A stretch of DNA of 64,000 bases from Prevotella melaninogenica (GCF_018127925.1 NZ_CP072348.1:1586001-1650000), one strand, 5' to 3'. Counted from the stretch's first letter, positions 17,921-26,796 are shown. Numbers and translations: made by a program. Notes: a model not told the origin generated them from the sequence alone.

Positions 17921-19627
17921 ATGAAAATAGATGTTAATATAGACGCATGTAAACAGGGAGAACGTGAGGCTCTCGGAAATTTATATAAGGCATATTCCGA
18001 CAGATTAAAGAGAATATGCCTGCACTATGTGGAAGATGAAAGTACGGCAGAAGATATTTTACACGATGCTTTTATCATCATTTTTACCTCTATTAATTCG
18101 CTGAAGGACAACTCAAAATTGGAAGGATGGATGATAACGATTGTGAGAAACCTTTCGTTGAGATTCCTACAAAGTACAGAAAAAAGTAATATTCTTTTAT
18201 CCAGTTTGGGGAAAGAGGTGTTGAGCGAAGATGACGATAAAGAAAAGAATATAGAGCTGGAGTTGTTGCTGTCAGCGATAGAACTGTTACCAGAGGGGAA
18301 CCGAGAAATATTCAAACTCTCTGTGTTGGACGGTCTTTCACATAAGGAAATAGGGGATTTGCTTGGTATCAATCCCCACAGTTCTTCTTCGCAGTTGGCT
18401 CGGGCAAAGAAAATGCTGCGTGTCATATTGATTAAGTATTGGATGCTGTTCTTGCTTCCCATCCTGATACCTGTCTATATCTATTTCGTAACGAGGGACA
18501 AGTTCGTTGACACATCTGATAATAGATCAACGGCTTTAGATACTCATCAGAACTTTCCAAAACGAGTTCAACAAAATGGAGCTGCTTCTCAAAAGAATGG
18601 GCAGCCAAGGTATTCTATACCTTCAAGTGCTACTGGAAATGATAGGCATGTTTTGGCAGAAAAGACTCTTTCTACTGAAGATATTTCATCACGAATAATA
18701 ACAGATAGTATAGAATCCAGACAGCAGATTGTATCATTTCATGAGGACTCCTTGCAGAAATATCTTGCTAAAATTAGAGTAAGTATAGACGACTCAGTGC
18801 CTCACATTCTACAAATTTCGAAAGATAAAATGTTGGCATCGAGTGAAAGTATGAAGGTCGATGTAAATCATAAGAAGAAATATACGTGGAAAATTAACTT
18901 TGGTTATTCCTCAAATACATCGGGTAATACAATATCTAACTTCAATTATCTGTCAGTTATCGATTATGCAAATGGTGGTGCAGCTGCTAAACTTTACACT
19001 TGGACAGATTTAGAGAACTATTATACTCGGAATAATGCTTTGATGGATTCTGTCGAGAGAGCGAGAATGTCCTTGATACTGCGTGAACATCCAACAGATG
19101 GCAATAGTTCATTGGGGGAGGTCGCACATCATAGTCGCCCTAAGACCTTTGGATTTTCCATTAATAAGCAATTAAGTCCAAAGTGGACTTTCGGGACAGG
19201 TATAACTTACACCAGACTAAAATCAGAATTTGAAAGCGAGTATAACAGGGCAAGACTGGTGAAAACCCAGAAAATAGATTATGTTGGCATACCATTGAGA
19301 CTGACCTATCAAGTATGGTCAAAAGGACGGTTCAATGCATATATGACAGGTGGTATGGCATTAGAAATGCCTGTCCACAGTTCGCTTGAAAAGAAGTACA
19401 TCATAACAGCCGACTCGTCGTACACGTTGAAGAGGGACATCAAGCCACGTTCTCAGTGGTCTGTAAACTTAGGTGCTGGTGTGCAGTACAAGCTATTCAA
19501 ACCTTTCAGCTTGTATATAGAACCAAATATGTTCTATTATTTTAGAAATGGTAGTAGTCTCGAAACTTACCGTACAGAGCATCCGTTTATCATTACCGTA
19601 CCATTCGGATTACGGCTTACTTGGTAA
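17921..19627 (+). CDS. ECF sigma factor fused to an outer-membrane beta-barrel
   Basis: 568 residues from ATG 17921. The frame is open back to a GTG at 17867, but that lies inside the shared promoter-like motif. Residues ~13-85 are sigma region 2 (CKQGEREALGNLYKAY, then AEDILHDAF). Residues ~118-165 are region 4 (LLPEGNREIFKL, then GLSHKEIGDLLGI). A single membrane helix (WMLFLLPILIPVYIYFV) is at ~172-190, a polar linker runs to ~320, and a C-terminal OMP-like barrel ends in TW. In this phylum sigma factor and barrel are normally separate proteins. The product could span from cytoplasm to outer membrane, or be cleaved. It precedes the radical SAM operon. Confidence 0.82.
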   Translation: MKIDVNIDACKQGEREALGNLYKAYSDRLKRICLHYVEDESTAEDILHDAFIIIFTSINSLKDNSKLEGWMITIVRNLSLRFLQSTEKSNILLSSLGKEVLSEDDDKEKNIELELLLSAIELLPEGNREIFKLSVLDGLSHKEIGDLLGINPHSSSSQLARAKKMLRVILIKYWMLFLLPILIPVYIYFVTRDKFVDTSDNRSTALDTHQNFPKRVQQNGAASQKNGQPRYSIPSSATGNDRHVLAEKTLSTEDISSRIITDSIESRQQIVSFHEDSLQKYLAKIRVSIDDSVPHILQISKDKMLASSESMKVDVNHKKKYTWKINFGYSSNTSGNTISNFNYLSVIDYANGGAAAKLYTWTDLENYYTRNNALMDSVERARMSLILREHPTDGNSSLGEVAHHSRPKTFGFSINKQLSPKWTFGTGITYTRLKSEFESEYNRARLVKTQKIDYVGIPLRLTYQVWSKGRFNAYMTGGMALEMPVHSSLEKKYIITADSSYTLKRDIKPRSQWSVNLGAGVQYKLFKPFSLYIEPNMFYYFRNGSSLETYRTEHPFIITVPFGLRLTW

Positions 19628-19646
19628 ATGGAGAGAATGAATTGAT

Positions 19647-19675
19647 AAAAAAGTTACAAAACTGTGCAGTCTTTT
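19647..19675 (+). promoter_or_regulatory. Shared motif upstream of the radical SAM operon
   Basis: An A-run, GTTACAAAACT and GTGCAGTCTTTT, closely matching 17847-17878. It lies 45 bp before the radical SAM start and 20 bp after the sigma-barrel stop. Confidence 0.5.
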
Positions 19676-19719
19676 TTTTGTTTTCTACTCTTACAATAAA
19701 AGACAAAACTTAAAAAAAG

Positions 19720-20805
19720 ATGTACAGTATTTATGACTACATCCACAATGGAATGGTATTTGTCAACAATGTAGTACGCAGACAGCATAAGGAACTTACC
19801 TCTTTAATGATATATTCCACAACAAGTTGTCAGTCTCGTTGCAAACACTGTTCCATTTGGAAAAAACCTACAGAAAATCTAAGTTTGGTTGATATTATCA
19901 GAATAATGAATAGTAAATGTGTAACAAAAAGCACAATAGTAGGTTTGGAAGGAGGTGAGTTTATCCTCCATCCCGAAGCAGACAATATATTAGAATGGTT
20001 TGATACTAACCATCCTAATTATACATTACTGTCCAACTGCCTTGCAACGAACAAGGTAATTTCTGCTGTAAAGAATCATCACCCTAAACATCTATACATA
20101 TCACTTGACGGTAATAGAGAAACCTATCGTTATATGCGTGGGAGAGATGGGTATGACAAAGTGATTAAGGTTATAGAGGCATGTAAAGACATCGTGCCTA
20201 TTTCCCTAATGTTTTGTCTTTCTCCATGGAACTCGTTTGAGGATATGAGGTATGTCATAGATTGTGCTAAACAATATAACATTGATGTACGTATTGGCAT
20301 TTACAGCACAATGTCATTCTTCGACACAACCAAAGATTTAATAGAATCCAATGATGCGGATTTCATCAGCCAGATACCCTCTTCCATACATCAAACATAT
20401 GAGAACTTTGACTTTGTAGCTTTGTATGACGAGTGGAAGAATAATAGACTGAAGTTACGGTGTCATAGTATATTTAGTGAATTGGTCATCCACTCTAATG
20501 GGGATGTCCCCTTATGCCAGAATTTAGATGTAATCTTGGGTAATATTCACGAGAATACACTCGATGAGATATTCAATTCAAGGAATACGTGCAAAATTCA
20601 ATGTCAGTACTCCAAAGAATGCAATCAATGTTGGATCAATTATCACCGAAAATATGACATTATCCTGTTAAGAAATATAGAAAAGATAATCCCCAAACGA
20701 TTGATAGAGTTGTTTTATGGGAAATATCAATGGACCAGCAACAGGCAAACTACCTATAATAAACATTTCAAACGAATAATAGCAAAGCTAAAATGGGATA
20801 TTTAG
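19720..20805 (+). CDS. Radical SAM/SPASM-type protein
   Basis: 361 residues. The N-terminal CQSRCKHC (Cys37, 41, 44) binds the SAM [4Fe-4S] cluster, and GLEGGEFILHPE follows. The C-terminal Cys cluster (LCQNLDVILGNI, then CKIQCQYSKECNQCW) is SPASM-like and could hold an extra cluster. Such enzymes modify peptides, proteins or small molecules. The next gene, a Gfo/Idh/MocA oxidoreductase, overlaps it by 13 bp, so they are coupled. The substrate is unknown; the lipoprotein two genes downstream is a possibility. Confidence 0.85.
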   Translation: MYSIYDYIHNGMVFVNNVVRRQHKELTSLMIYSTTSCQSRCKHCSIWKKPTENLSLVDIIRIMNSKCVTKSTIVGLEGGEFILHPEADNILEWFDTNHPNYTLLSNCLATNKVISAVKNHHPKHLYISLDGNRETYRYMRGRDGYDKVIKVIEACKDIVPISLMFCLSPWNSFEDMRYVIDCAKQYNIDVRIGIYSTMSFFDTTKDLIESNDADFISQIPSSIHQTYENFDFVALYDEWKNNRLKLRCHSIFSELVIHSNGDVPLCQNLDVILGNIHENTLDEIFNSRNTCKIQCQYSKECNQCWINYHRKYDIILLRNIEKIIPKRLIELFYGKYQWTSNRQTTYNKHFKRIIAKLKWDI

Positions 20806-21857
20806 ATAACATCATAGGCAGATACAAGTATATACGCAGTATGAGAGAGTTGAGTCATACTTACACGCAACAGTATGCTCTTGTTGGGTTTGGCAATCAT
20901 TGTGCAAACAACCTTCTGCCCGTCATACAGTATCTTCAGTTACCACTGAAATATATCTGCTGTACCTCAGAGAAGAAAGCCGAACTGATTTCTCAAAAGT
21001 ATAAAGGAGTCAAAGGAACAACTTCTTTACAGGATATACTGCTCGATGATACCGTTTCTGGTGTTTTTGTGGCAGCTAATCCCCATTCACACTTTCAGAT
21101 TGCAACCGATATTATAAAAGCAGGAAAGTCCTTATTTATAGAGAAACCACCCTGTGAGAATGAAAGAGAATTAAAGTCTTTGATCGATACTATCATGCTA
21201 TATGGCTCACAACATATCGTTGTCGGACTGCAAAGGCGTTTTGCCCCTGCCACTCAAGTTTTGAAAAAACGATTGAAAGGTGATGGCAAACGGCATTATT
21301 ATTATCGCTATCTGACAGGATTATACCCTGAAGGAGATAGTTTACTTGACCTATTCATCCATCCTCTTGACTATGTAACATTCCTTTTTGGAGAGGCAAA
21401 GATAAAGAGCTTGGATGTCATTTGCAGTAGAGATGGTGCCCAAACTTTATTTCTTGTATTGGAGCACCAAGATATAACAGGTATGTTGGAACTATCAACA
21501 GATTATTCTTGGAAAGAAGCACGGGAACAGCTAAATATCAGTACAGATAAAGGACTTTATGTGTTGGAAAACATGGAGCGACTTGATTTCATGCCGAGAC
21601 GCTCTGCATTGTTAGGGATTCCGTTGGAAAAAGTCTTTCCAAACAATGGAGCAACAATTTGTCTCTACGGAAGAAACAACTTTGTCCCAACTATTGGGAA
21701 TAACCAAATTGTTTCACAAGGGTTCTTTTCTGAAATCAAGACTTTTGCCGACATGATTGAAAACAAACATGAGGCTGATTATACTTTGGGTTTGGAAAGT
21801 GTTAATCATGTTTATTCGTTAATGACAGAAATACATACATACACAAGCAAGATATAA
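20793..21857 (+). CDS. Gfo/Idh/MocA-like oxidoreductase
   Basis: 354 residues. An N-terminal Rossmann segment (YALVGFGNHCANNLLPV) and VSGVFVAANPHSHFQIA, then the family's IEKPPCENERE, mark an NAD(P)-dependent sugar-type dehydrogenase fold. The start overlaps the radical SAM stop region by 13 bp. Unlike classical members the first 25 residues are an extra basic segment. It may act with the radical SAM protein on one metabolite; the substrate is unknown. Confidence 0.8.
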   Translation: MGYLDNIIGRYKYIRSMRELSHTYTQQYALVGFGNHCANNLLPVIQYLQLPLKYICCTSEKKAELISQKYKGVKGTTSLQDILLDDTVSGVFVAANPHSHFQIATDIIKAGKSLFIEKPPCENERELKSLIDTIMLYGSQHIVVGLQRRFAPATQVLKKRLKGDGKRHYYYRYLTGLYPEGDSLLDLFIHPLDYVTFLFGEAKIKSLDVICSRDGAQTLFLVLEHQDITGMLELSTDYSWKEAREQLNISTDKGLYVLENMERLDFMPRRSALLGIPLEKVFPNNGATICLYGRNNFVPTIGNNQIVSQGFFSEIKTFADMIENKHEADYTLGLESVNHVYSLMTEIHTYTSKI

Positions 21858-21903
21858 TAAAAATTACGTTTATAAAATAGTAACAAACTAAATTCATGTA
21901 ATT

Positions 21904-22434
21904 ATGAAAAAAACATTTTACAGCCTTCTGTGCATCATCGGATTGTCTGCATGTTCAACAGAGAATGTTGCCCTTGATTCATTAAAAGTTTATGATGTTG
22001 CAAATTCTACTTGCAAGTTAACACTCTCTCCAACAGAGACACGTCCCGATGCCTATGCTGAAAACAACATTGTGCCGGCAACTTTAAGCATGGAGCTGGG
22101 CAAAGACGGAATAGTTCAATGTATGCTGGAAGACGTGAAAGCCAACTGTGCCGTAAAAAATATTTATGTGAGCATCGCTAATCAAAACAATCAGATTACC
22201 CTTGTTGTGTACCATAATGTACTTGATGCACTTGCCGATTGTATTTGCAAATATGATGTTCGTTTTAAGATGAGTAAATTGCCTTCTGGTAATTATAAAC
22301 TAAAGGTGTACTATGCTAACCCAAATATGAAATATGATGAATCTAATATTGCATATAATGGACAAGTAAATATTGTTCAGAATAGAAAAGTCTCTGTAAA
22401 ATTCAATCCAGAAATAGGTTTACCTGAGAATTAA
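21904..22434 (+). CDS. Small lipoprotein of unknown function
   Basis: 176 residues. The signal IIGLSACSTEN gives an SpII cleavage at Cys17. The rest looks like a compact beta-sandwich with five further cysteines (for example in LADCICKYDV), which is unusual for a Bacteroidales lipoprotein. It lies 46 bp after the oxidoreductase and appears to end the operon, since a 12-bp hairpin follows at 22456-22497. I do not recognise a family. Confidence 0.65.
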   Translation: MKKTFYSLLCIIGLSACSTENVALDSLKVYDVANSTCKLTLSPTETRPDAYAENNIVPATLSMELGKDGIVQCMLEDVKANCAVKNIYVSIANQNNQITLVVYHNVLDALADCICKYDVRFKMSKLPSGNYKLKVYYANPNMKYDESNIAYNGQVNIVQNRKVSVKFNPEIGLPEN

Positions 22435-22455
22435 AGATGTAGGTGTCTATTCTAA

Positions 22456-22497
22456 ATATGGCACTTGGGCTGGTATATATCAGGTCAAGTGCCATAT
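22456..22497 (+). terminator. Hairpin after the lipoprotein gene
   Basis: ATATGGCACTTG (22456-22467) pairs perfectly with CAAGTGCCATAT (22486-22497). There is no strong T-run, so termination may be weak or factor-dependent. Confidence 0.5.
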
Positions 22498-22560
22498 AGT
22501 ATTGTCAATATTCCATCTTCATCTTATCTTTATCTCTATAGATATTCCTTTATAATTGAG

Positions 22561-22646
22561 TTTCCTGTCATTCCTGTCATTCGTTATGATGACTTAACTT
22601 GTTAATTTACAGTAGGTTTATGAGAAATGTTAAAAGTGACAGCAAA
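22561..22646. repeat. 86-bp MITE-like element, copy 2 (reverse orientation)
   Basis: It ends AGTGACAGCAAA and starts TTTCCTGTCATTCC. Read on the minus strand it matches the copies at 1324-1408 and 30104-30189. Confidence 0.6.
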
Positions 22647-22827
22647 CTGAAATTAAAATTATTTTTGTAGAAATGAGTAGTGCGTGTCTTCTTACTTTAG
22701 GCGGAAATATCACACCATTCCTTTAGCTATCCGACGAACTAAGCGTGTTAGTTATTCGTCCCAAAAGATAGTATTTCAGCGAGCTTGATAGTTATTTAAA
22801 CCGCTTTTTTGTTGTCTGTCCCCATTA

Positions 22828-22859
22828 TTTGGAGGCAATCAAAAGCTTTGATACATTTG
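22828..22859 (+). promoter_or_regulatory. Promoter of the TPR-like gene
   Basis: TTTG at 22828-22831 and TACATTTG at 22852-22859, 20 bp apart. It lies inside the longest possible reading frame and so sets the start at 22899. Confidence 0.7.
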
Positions 22860-22898
22860 CGACAGAAATCATTGTTTCACTTTTTAAAATCAAAGCGT

Positions 22899-23540
22899 AT
22901 GAAAACTTTAGTTTCTAAAATCATCGTTATCGTTGCCCTTATGTGCGCAACCAGTATGAATGCACAGAACAACAATCAGTTCGATGCACAGTTAAAAACC
23001 ACTTTAAGTAACGTCAAGGCAGACGAAGCTACATCTATTGTAAAGGGAATGGATGAATTGAATCGTATGGAAATTCAGTATCCTGATGCTTGGCTCCCTA
23101 CCTATTATCGTGTGTTCTATGCCCTTCAGTATGCTGCTCGCTCTCCACAGAGTGATTATTCCTCCTTATTTTTAGATGCAGTGAAGGCTGATCTTGAGGC
23201 ATTGCAGACAAAAAAGGGAGTTGATCGTTCAGAGCAATTTACATTAAAGGGATTCTATTACACGGCACTCATCACACAGAATCCATCAGTCAATGGTAAG
23301 CTCTATTATATTGATGCTATCTGTTGCTACAAGTCTGCCATTGGCATTAATCCAACGAACCCTCGCCCTCGTATCCTCCTTTATATCTTCTTTGAGAAGA
23401 TGAGTAAGGAGACTGGACAGCCAAGTATGAATAGTCCAAAGGACTTAGAAACCATCAAAGAACTCTTTGCCAAGGAAAAGCAGAATGGTATGCAGCCTAC
23501 GTGGGGCCGTAATCTGATAGATTATTTTAAGTTGAAGTAA
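22899..23540 (+). CDS. Exported TPR-like protein
   Basis: 213 residues. A signal peptide ends MNAQ. The mature part is helical, with repeats reminiscent of TPR (YPDAWLPTYYRVFYALQYAA, then YIDAICCYKSAIGINPTNPR). It is probably periplasmic; no enzymatic motif is seen. The frame is open 30 codons upstream, but the promoter at 22828-22859 and the signal peptide support ATG 22899. A single-gene unit with a strong hairpin after it. Confidence 0.72.
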   Translation: MKTLVSKIIVIVALMCATSMNAQNNNQFDAQLKTTLSNVKADEATSIVKGMDELNRMEIQYPDAWLPTYYRVFYALQYAARSPQSDYSSLFLDAVKADLEALQTKKGVDRSEQFTLKGFYYTALITQNPSVNGKLYYIDAICCYKSAIGINPTNPRPRILLYIFFEKMSKETGQPSMNSPKDLETIKELFAKEKQNGMQPTWGRNLIDYFKLK

Positions 23541-23570
23541 TGTTCTGAAAGAACTTAATAAGTAAGAGTA

Positions 23571-23596
23571 AGGGGGCGTATAAAGGTACGCCCCCT
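23571..23596 (+). terminator. Terminator hairpin after the TPR-like gene
   Basis: GGGGGCGTA pairs with TACGCCCCC (23572-23580 with 23587-23595) around a 6-nt loop, 30 bp past the stop codon. Confidence 0.65.
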
Positions 23597-23800
23597 ATCG
23601 TTGTAATGCCTTTGTAGTTTTAAGGAACCATGCTAATAGATGCTATAATTCATCATCAAGAGTTCATAAAACAAAAGTACGTTCAGTCTAAAGAACATGT
23701 TACTTAAACATCAATGTTCTCATGTAACTCTGTCTTAAAGCATATCATTGAGGCGTATGTCTTAGGGACATTCAGTCTTCATTCCCTGATTTACTCAATT

Positions 23801-23892
23801 AAAAAAAGTTCGCGAACAAACTCAAAAAAGTTCGCGAACAATTTCCATTTTGTTCGCGAACAATTTTCGATTTGTTTGCGAACTCTTTTTCG
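23801..23892. repeat. 22-bp-period array of GTTCGCGAAC palindromes
   Basis: Palindromes start at 23808, 23830, 23852 and 23874, exactly 22 bp apart; the last is degenerate (GTTTGCGAAC). On the minus strand two are followed by T-runs, so the array may also end transcription from the HU-like gene B. Confidence 0.9.
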
Positions 23893-23923
23893 TTTATCCT
23901 TGACCAAACGGTCAACGCTCCTT

Positions 23924-24373
23924 TTAGTCCTCTGGCACAGGTCCAGGATTTTCTCCGCTTCCCTTGTCTTTATGAGAAGGTTTTGAACTAGAGTTTTCCT
24001 CCTTTACCGTCTCATACGAGTTCTCGCGCAAAGCGGCCTTTAGTTCCACACCCGGCGTAAACGTCACGCGTGGCTTAATTGTTTCAGTCTTAAAAGCCTT
24101 TACCGTCGCAGCCCCCTCGCTTGAAAGTGTCAGGCGCATCGTGCCGAACTCGCCCAGCTGAACGCTAAAGCCATCACGAAGATAATGAGGTAGGCAATCC
24201 ATAAAGTTTGACAGTACGTTTTCGATATCACCACGTGTCAGCGAAGAACGCCCCGCAATGTCATGCGCAATATCTCGCAGGTTCTTCTTGCCCACATTTA
24301 CCGGACTTGCATAAAACTTACCCGGTCCAGTCTTTGTACCCGGCTTTCTTCTTTCTATCAGTTTAATTTTCAT
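23924..24373 (-). CDS. HU-like DNA-binding protein (cassette B)
   Basis: 149 residues. Residues ~1-120 fit the Bacteroidales HU-like family: KIKLIERRKPG, GRSSLTRGDIENVLSNF, then VQLGEFGTMRLTL. The C-terminal 30 residues are a disordered Ser/Lys/Glu tail. It occupies the same place as the HU-like gene of cassette A but is only distantly similar to it. It is flanked on both sides by palindrome arrays, one upstream (24572-24720) and one downstream (23801-23892). Confidence 0.8.
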   Translation of the reverse strand: MKIKLIERRKPGTKTGPGKFYASPVNVGKKNLRDIAHDIAGRSSLTRGDIENVLSNFMDCLPHYLRDGFSVQLGEFGTMRLTLSSEGAATVKAFKTETIKPRVTFTPGVELKAALRENSYETVKEENSSSKPSHKDKGSGENPGPVPED

Positions 24374-24571
24374 TGTGTTTAAAATTTTATTAGTTATTAC
24401 TTACTAGTGCTGCACTTTGCAGCAACACGTTTTTCATTAGTTTCTTTTTTTACTCAGTTTGATTAGCTCAATCAAAGCGTGTTTATTCAATATTCAAAAG
24501 AGATAGAAACCTCCGCAAAGCTTAGAAAATCCGCATGATGCGGAGGCTTAAAACGCATATTAGGTTAGGGC

Positions 24572-24720
24572 TAAATTTCTAACGGGTCGGAAGAAAACTT
24601 CTAACGGGTTAGAAATTTCTCGCTAACCCGTTCCCCGTAAATTTCTAACGGGTTAGAAATTTTCTTGCAACCCGTTAGATTTTCTCTTATCTCTCATTCT
24701 CCCTTTATCCCGTTAGACAC
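24572..24720. repeat. 22-23-bp-period array of CTAACGGGTTAG palindromes
   Basis: Units at 24579, 24601, 24623, 24645 and 24668, alternating CTAACGGG and AACCCGTTAG with AAATTTCT between them; a further CCCGTTAG is near 24709. It lies between the lipoprotein and HU-like genes, as the TACCCAGC array does in cassette A. Confidence 0.88.
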
Positions 24721-24816
24721 TCCCTACCCTTCGGGGAGGGTCGGGGTGGGGTTTTACGGCGGTAGTTTAGGTGTCGCCTTTTAGAGGGCGACACCGGTAA
24801 AAGGCAAGCGCAAGGA

Positions 24817-26379
24817 CTACTCGAAGCCCCCAACCCTGAGTCCGTAGTAGCGTTCGAAGTTGCCTGCATCCACTCCGACACCATTTCTGCTGATATCTAG
24901 GTAGTAGGCATAGCTATCACTCCACGAGCTGGCACTAGACGACCAATAGTAGCCATGTTCCCCAATTTGGAACATCGCACCAAAATAGTAGTGACCCAAA
25001 GCGGGCAGGTAGAAATAATTGCCTGCGTCAGCGGCGGAAGGAAGAGTACTAGATACGGTCCAGCTTCGGGTCTTGTGTGCTGTTCGCCAATCAGTGCCGT
25101 CAACAGCGGTATTACTGTTGTAACCGATTATGTATGATTTCTTCTTAACCCACATGCCACCTTTATATAAATGACCCATAGTAGTCCATAACTCATCACC
25201 ATCCCAGCGAGGATCACCCTTTTCAGCGTACCATGTCATCTCGTTCACGTTTGGAAGAGTTGCGCAACTATTGCTTGCTTGAAAGGCACCGCCACCCTCG
25301 TGGTACCAACGAAGATTAGGATCAGTGTTGTTCTGAGCGTAGTTGCTGGAAATTGTTGCGCTTGAAAGACCTTGCCTGAGAGTTGGCTGGCCTACCCCCG
25401 CTGCCAAATGTTTTGTCCATTCGTAACCAAACCAATATTGCTGCTGAGCATCCCACATATAATAATGGTCACCGTCGTAATCACGTACATTGAGGTTAGC
25501 AGTGATATTATAATATTTGTTTTGGTCGTAGGTAGCTGATGCTAATGTCTTGGTTATAGTTCCCTCTATACCTGTTGCAACGTCCTTTACCCAATAACGT
25601 ATCTTAAGTGTGTGTGTTCCAGGCTTTATCACTATATAAGCACCATTAGTGGCTGCACTTGTTGTACTATTAGTCAAAGGGAAGCCATTAGCGTAAGTTC
25701 CGCTACCTTTTGTTGTCAGTACAATTTGCTTGCTAGTGCCCGTTCCTGTGAGTTCGCCTGTTGCTGGGTCAAGGGTGTAAGTACTAGTAATGTCATTATC
25801 AGAGTTTATCTCTACCTTAGTCAAGTAACAGTCATGCAAGATTGTATTGCTGGTACGGGGCAAGAAGAGCAAGTAAGCTGCCTTGTGATCAAGCACAAAA
25901 GCAAACGAACCGTTTGATTGCTTCGATGCATCAACCATTCCGCAATCGCCTGATGTGCCAAAGTGAGCGGTAGTGTTTGGCGTTGCTTGGGTCTGACTAG
26001 CAGAGATTGTCACTTGGTCCTGACTGCCACTCTGACCTGGGTAGTAAACTTTATATGACATATGGGCTGTGTACGTACCAGGAACCTTAAACTTAAAGTA
26101 AGCGGTCTTGCTTGTTGGCGAATTACTACTTGCGTTCCATGTGCCGTTATCATCTTTTACCCAAATCTTGTCGCCTGCCTCCCAAAAGAACTTGCCGTCG
26201 CTCTCCATTGAGGTGCGCGTTGAGGGGTCACCTGCTGAAAAGGTCGTCAGGTTTTTATCGTTATCTGTGCTGTTTGGGTTTTGCGCCACATCTTCATTGG
26301 CACAGGATGCGAACGCTAAAGTGAGCCCACAGAAAGCTGCAAATGAAAGTAGGCGGGTCTTAAATAATTTCTTTTTCAT
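24817..26379 (-). CDS. Fimbrillin-like lipoprotein with FISUMP/C-type-lectin-like tail (cassette B)
   Basis: 520 residues. SpII signal LAFASC (Cys26). The body is alignable along its length with the cassette A protein: FFWEAGDKIWVKDDNG, GAYIVIKPGTHTLKIRYW, DGDHYYMWDAQQQYWFGYEW and GDPRWDGDELWTTMGHLYKG. The tail has DAGNYFYLPALG, YWSSS (about 478-482) and ends GLRVGGFE. Fixed motifs are kept, but the residues between them differ strongly from copy A. It is probably an exposed adhesin or ligand-binding lipoprotein. No reverse transcriptase lies in the window. Confidence 0.82.
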   Translation of the reverse strand: MKKKLFKTRLLSFAAFCGLTLAFASCANEDVAQNPNSTDNDKNLTTFSAGDPSTRTSMESDGKFFWEAGDKIWVKDDNGTWNASSNSPTSKTAYFKFKVPGTYTAHMSYKVYYPGQSGSQDQVTISASQTQATPNTTAHFGTSGDCGMVDASKQSNGSFAFVLDHKAAYLLFLPRTSNTILHDCYLTKVEINSDNDITSTYTLDPATGELTGTGTSKQIVLTTKGSGTYANGFPLTNSTTSAATNGAYIVIKPGTHTLKIRYWVKDVATGIEGTITKTLASATYDQNKYYNITANLNVRDYDGDHYYMWDAQQQYWFGYEWTKHLAAGVGQPTLRQGLSSATISSNYAQNNTDPNLRWYHEGGGAFQASNSCATLPNVNEMTWYAEKGDPRWDGDELWTTMGHLYKGGMWVKKKSYIIGYNSNTAVDGTDWRTAHKTRSWTVSSTLPSAADAGNYFYLPALGHYYFGAMFQIGEHGYYWSSSASSWSDSYAYYLDISRNGVGVDAGNFERYYGLRVGGFE

Positions 26380-26433
26380 TGTCTGTTTCTTCTTTTTCGA
26401 TTTTGTTTTCTTTACTTTGTTAATAACTCTCTA

Positions 26434-26640
26434 TTAGTCTTCCCATGAAGAATTCTCTGTTGTTTCTTCGCTTTCAGACATCCAACTCGGAGCCTGTTTT
26501 GCATCACCAAAAGTTCCACCTGATTGGGCTGGATTGTGCTGACCAGGGTAAGACGTATCCATTAAATAAGTGGTTTCGCTTACTTGAACTATTATGCAAC
26601 GTGGTGCAGAATAATCCTTCTTTTCTTGTTTCATTCTCAT
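26434..26640 (-). CDS. Small acidic-tailed protein of cassette B
   Basis: 68 residues. The first ~35 (KKDYSAPRCIIVQVSETTYL, MDTSYP) match the small protein of cassette A. The second half differs and is acidic, ending TTENSSWED. It lies 54 bp upstream of the fimbrillin-like gene, the same spacing as in cassette A. Unknown function. Confidence 0.7.
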   Translation of the reverse strand: MRMKQEKKDYSAPRCIIVQVSETTYLMDTSYPGQHNPAQSGGTFGDAKQAPSWMSESEETTENSSWED

Positions 26641-26768
26641 TGCTTTTTTGATTTGATTAAAAATAGTTGTTATCTACTCTCTATTATGTGGCTTGTTGCT
26701 CACCTTTTATTATATATCCTGATGGCTCATTATATAAATCTCCTAACCGTTCGCTCTCCCTCCCTACA

Positions 26769-26796
26769 GGCAGACAGTGTTTTACCACCGTCTGCC
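26769..26796 (-). promoter_or_regulatory. Conserved structured 5' UTR element B
   Basis: Read on the minus strand, GGCAGACGGTG pairs with CACTGTCTGCC around GTAAAA, 11 bp with one G-U. It corresponds to 5326-5379 in cassette A, with pairing kept despite base changes. Confidence 0.45.

Noticed and set aside
22809-22898. Longer N-terminus of the TPR-like protein
   Set aside because: It spans a consensus promoter, and the ATG at 22899 begins a clear signal peptide.
23808-23883. GTTCGCGAAC array as a CRISPR
   Set aside because: Units are 10-bp palindromes with a 22-bp period, far too short for CRISPR repeats and spacers, and no cas genes are present.
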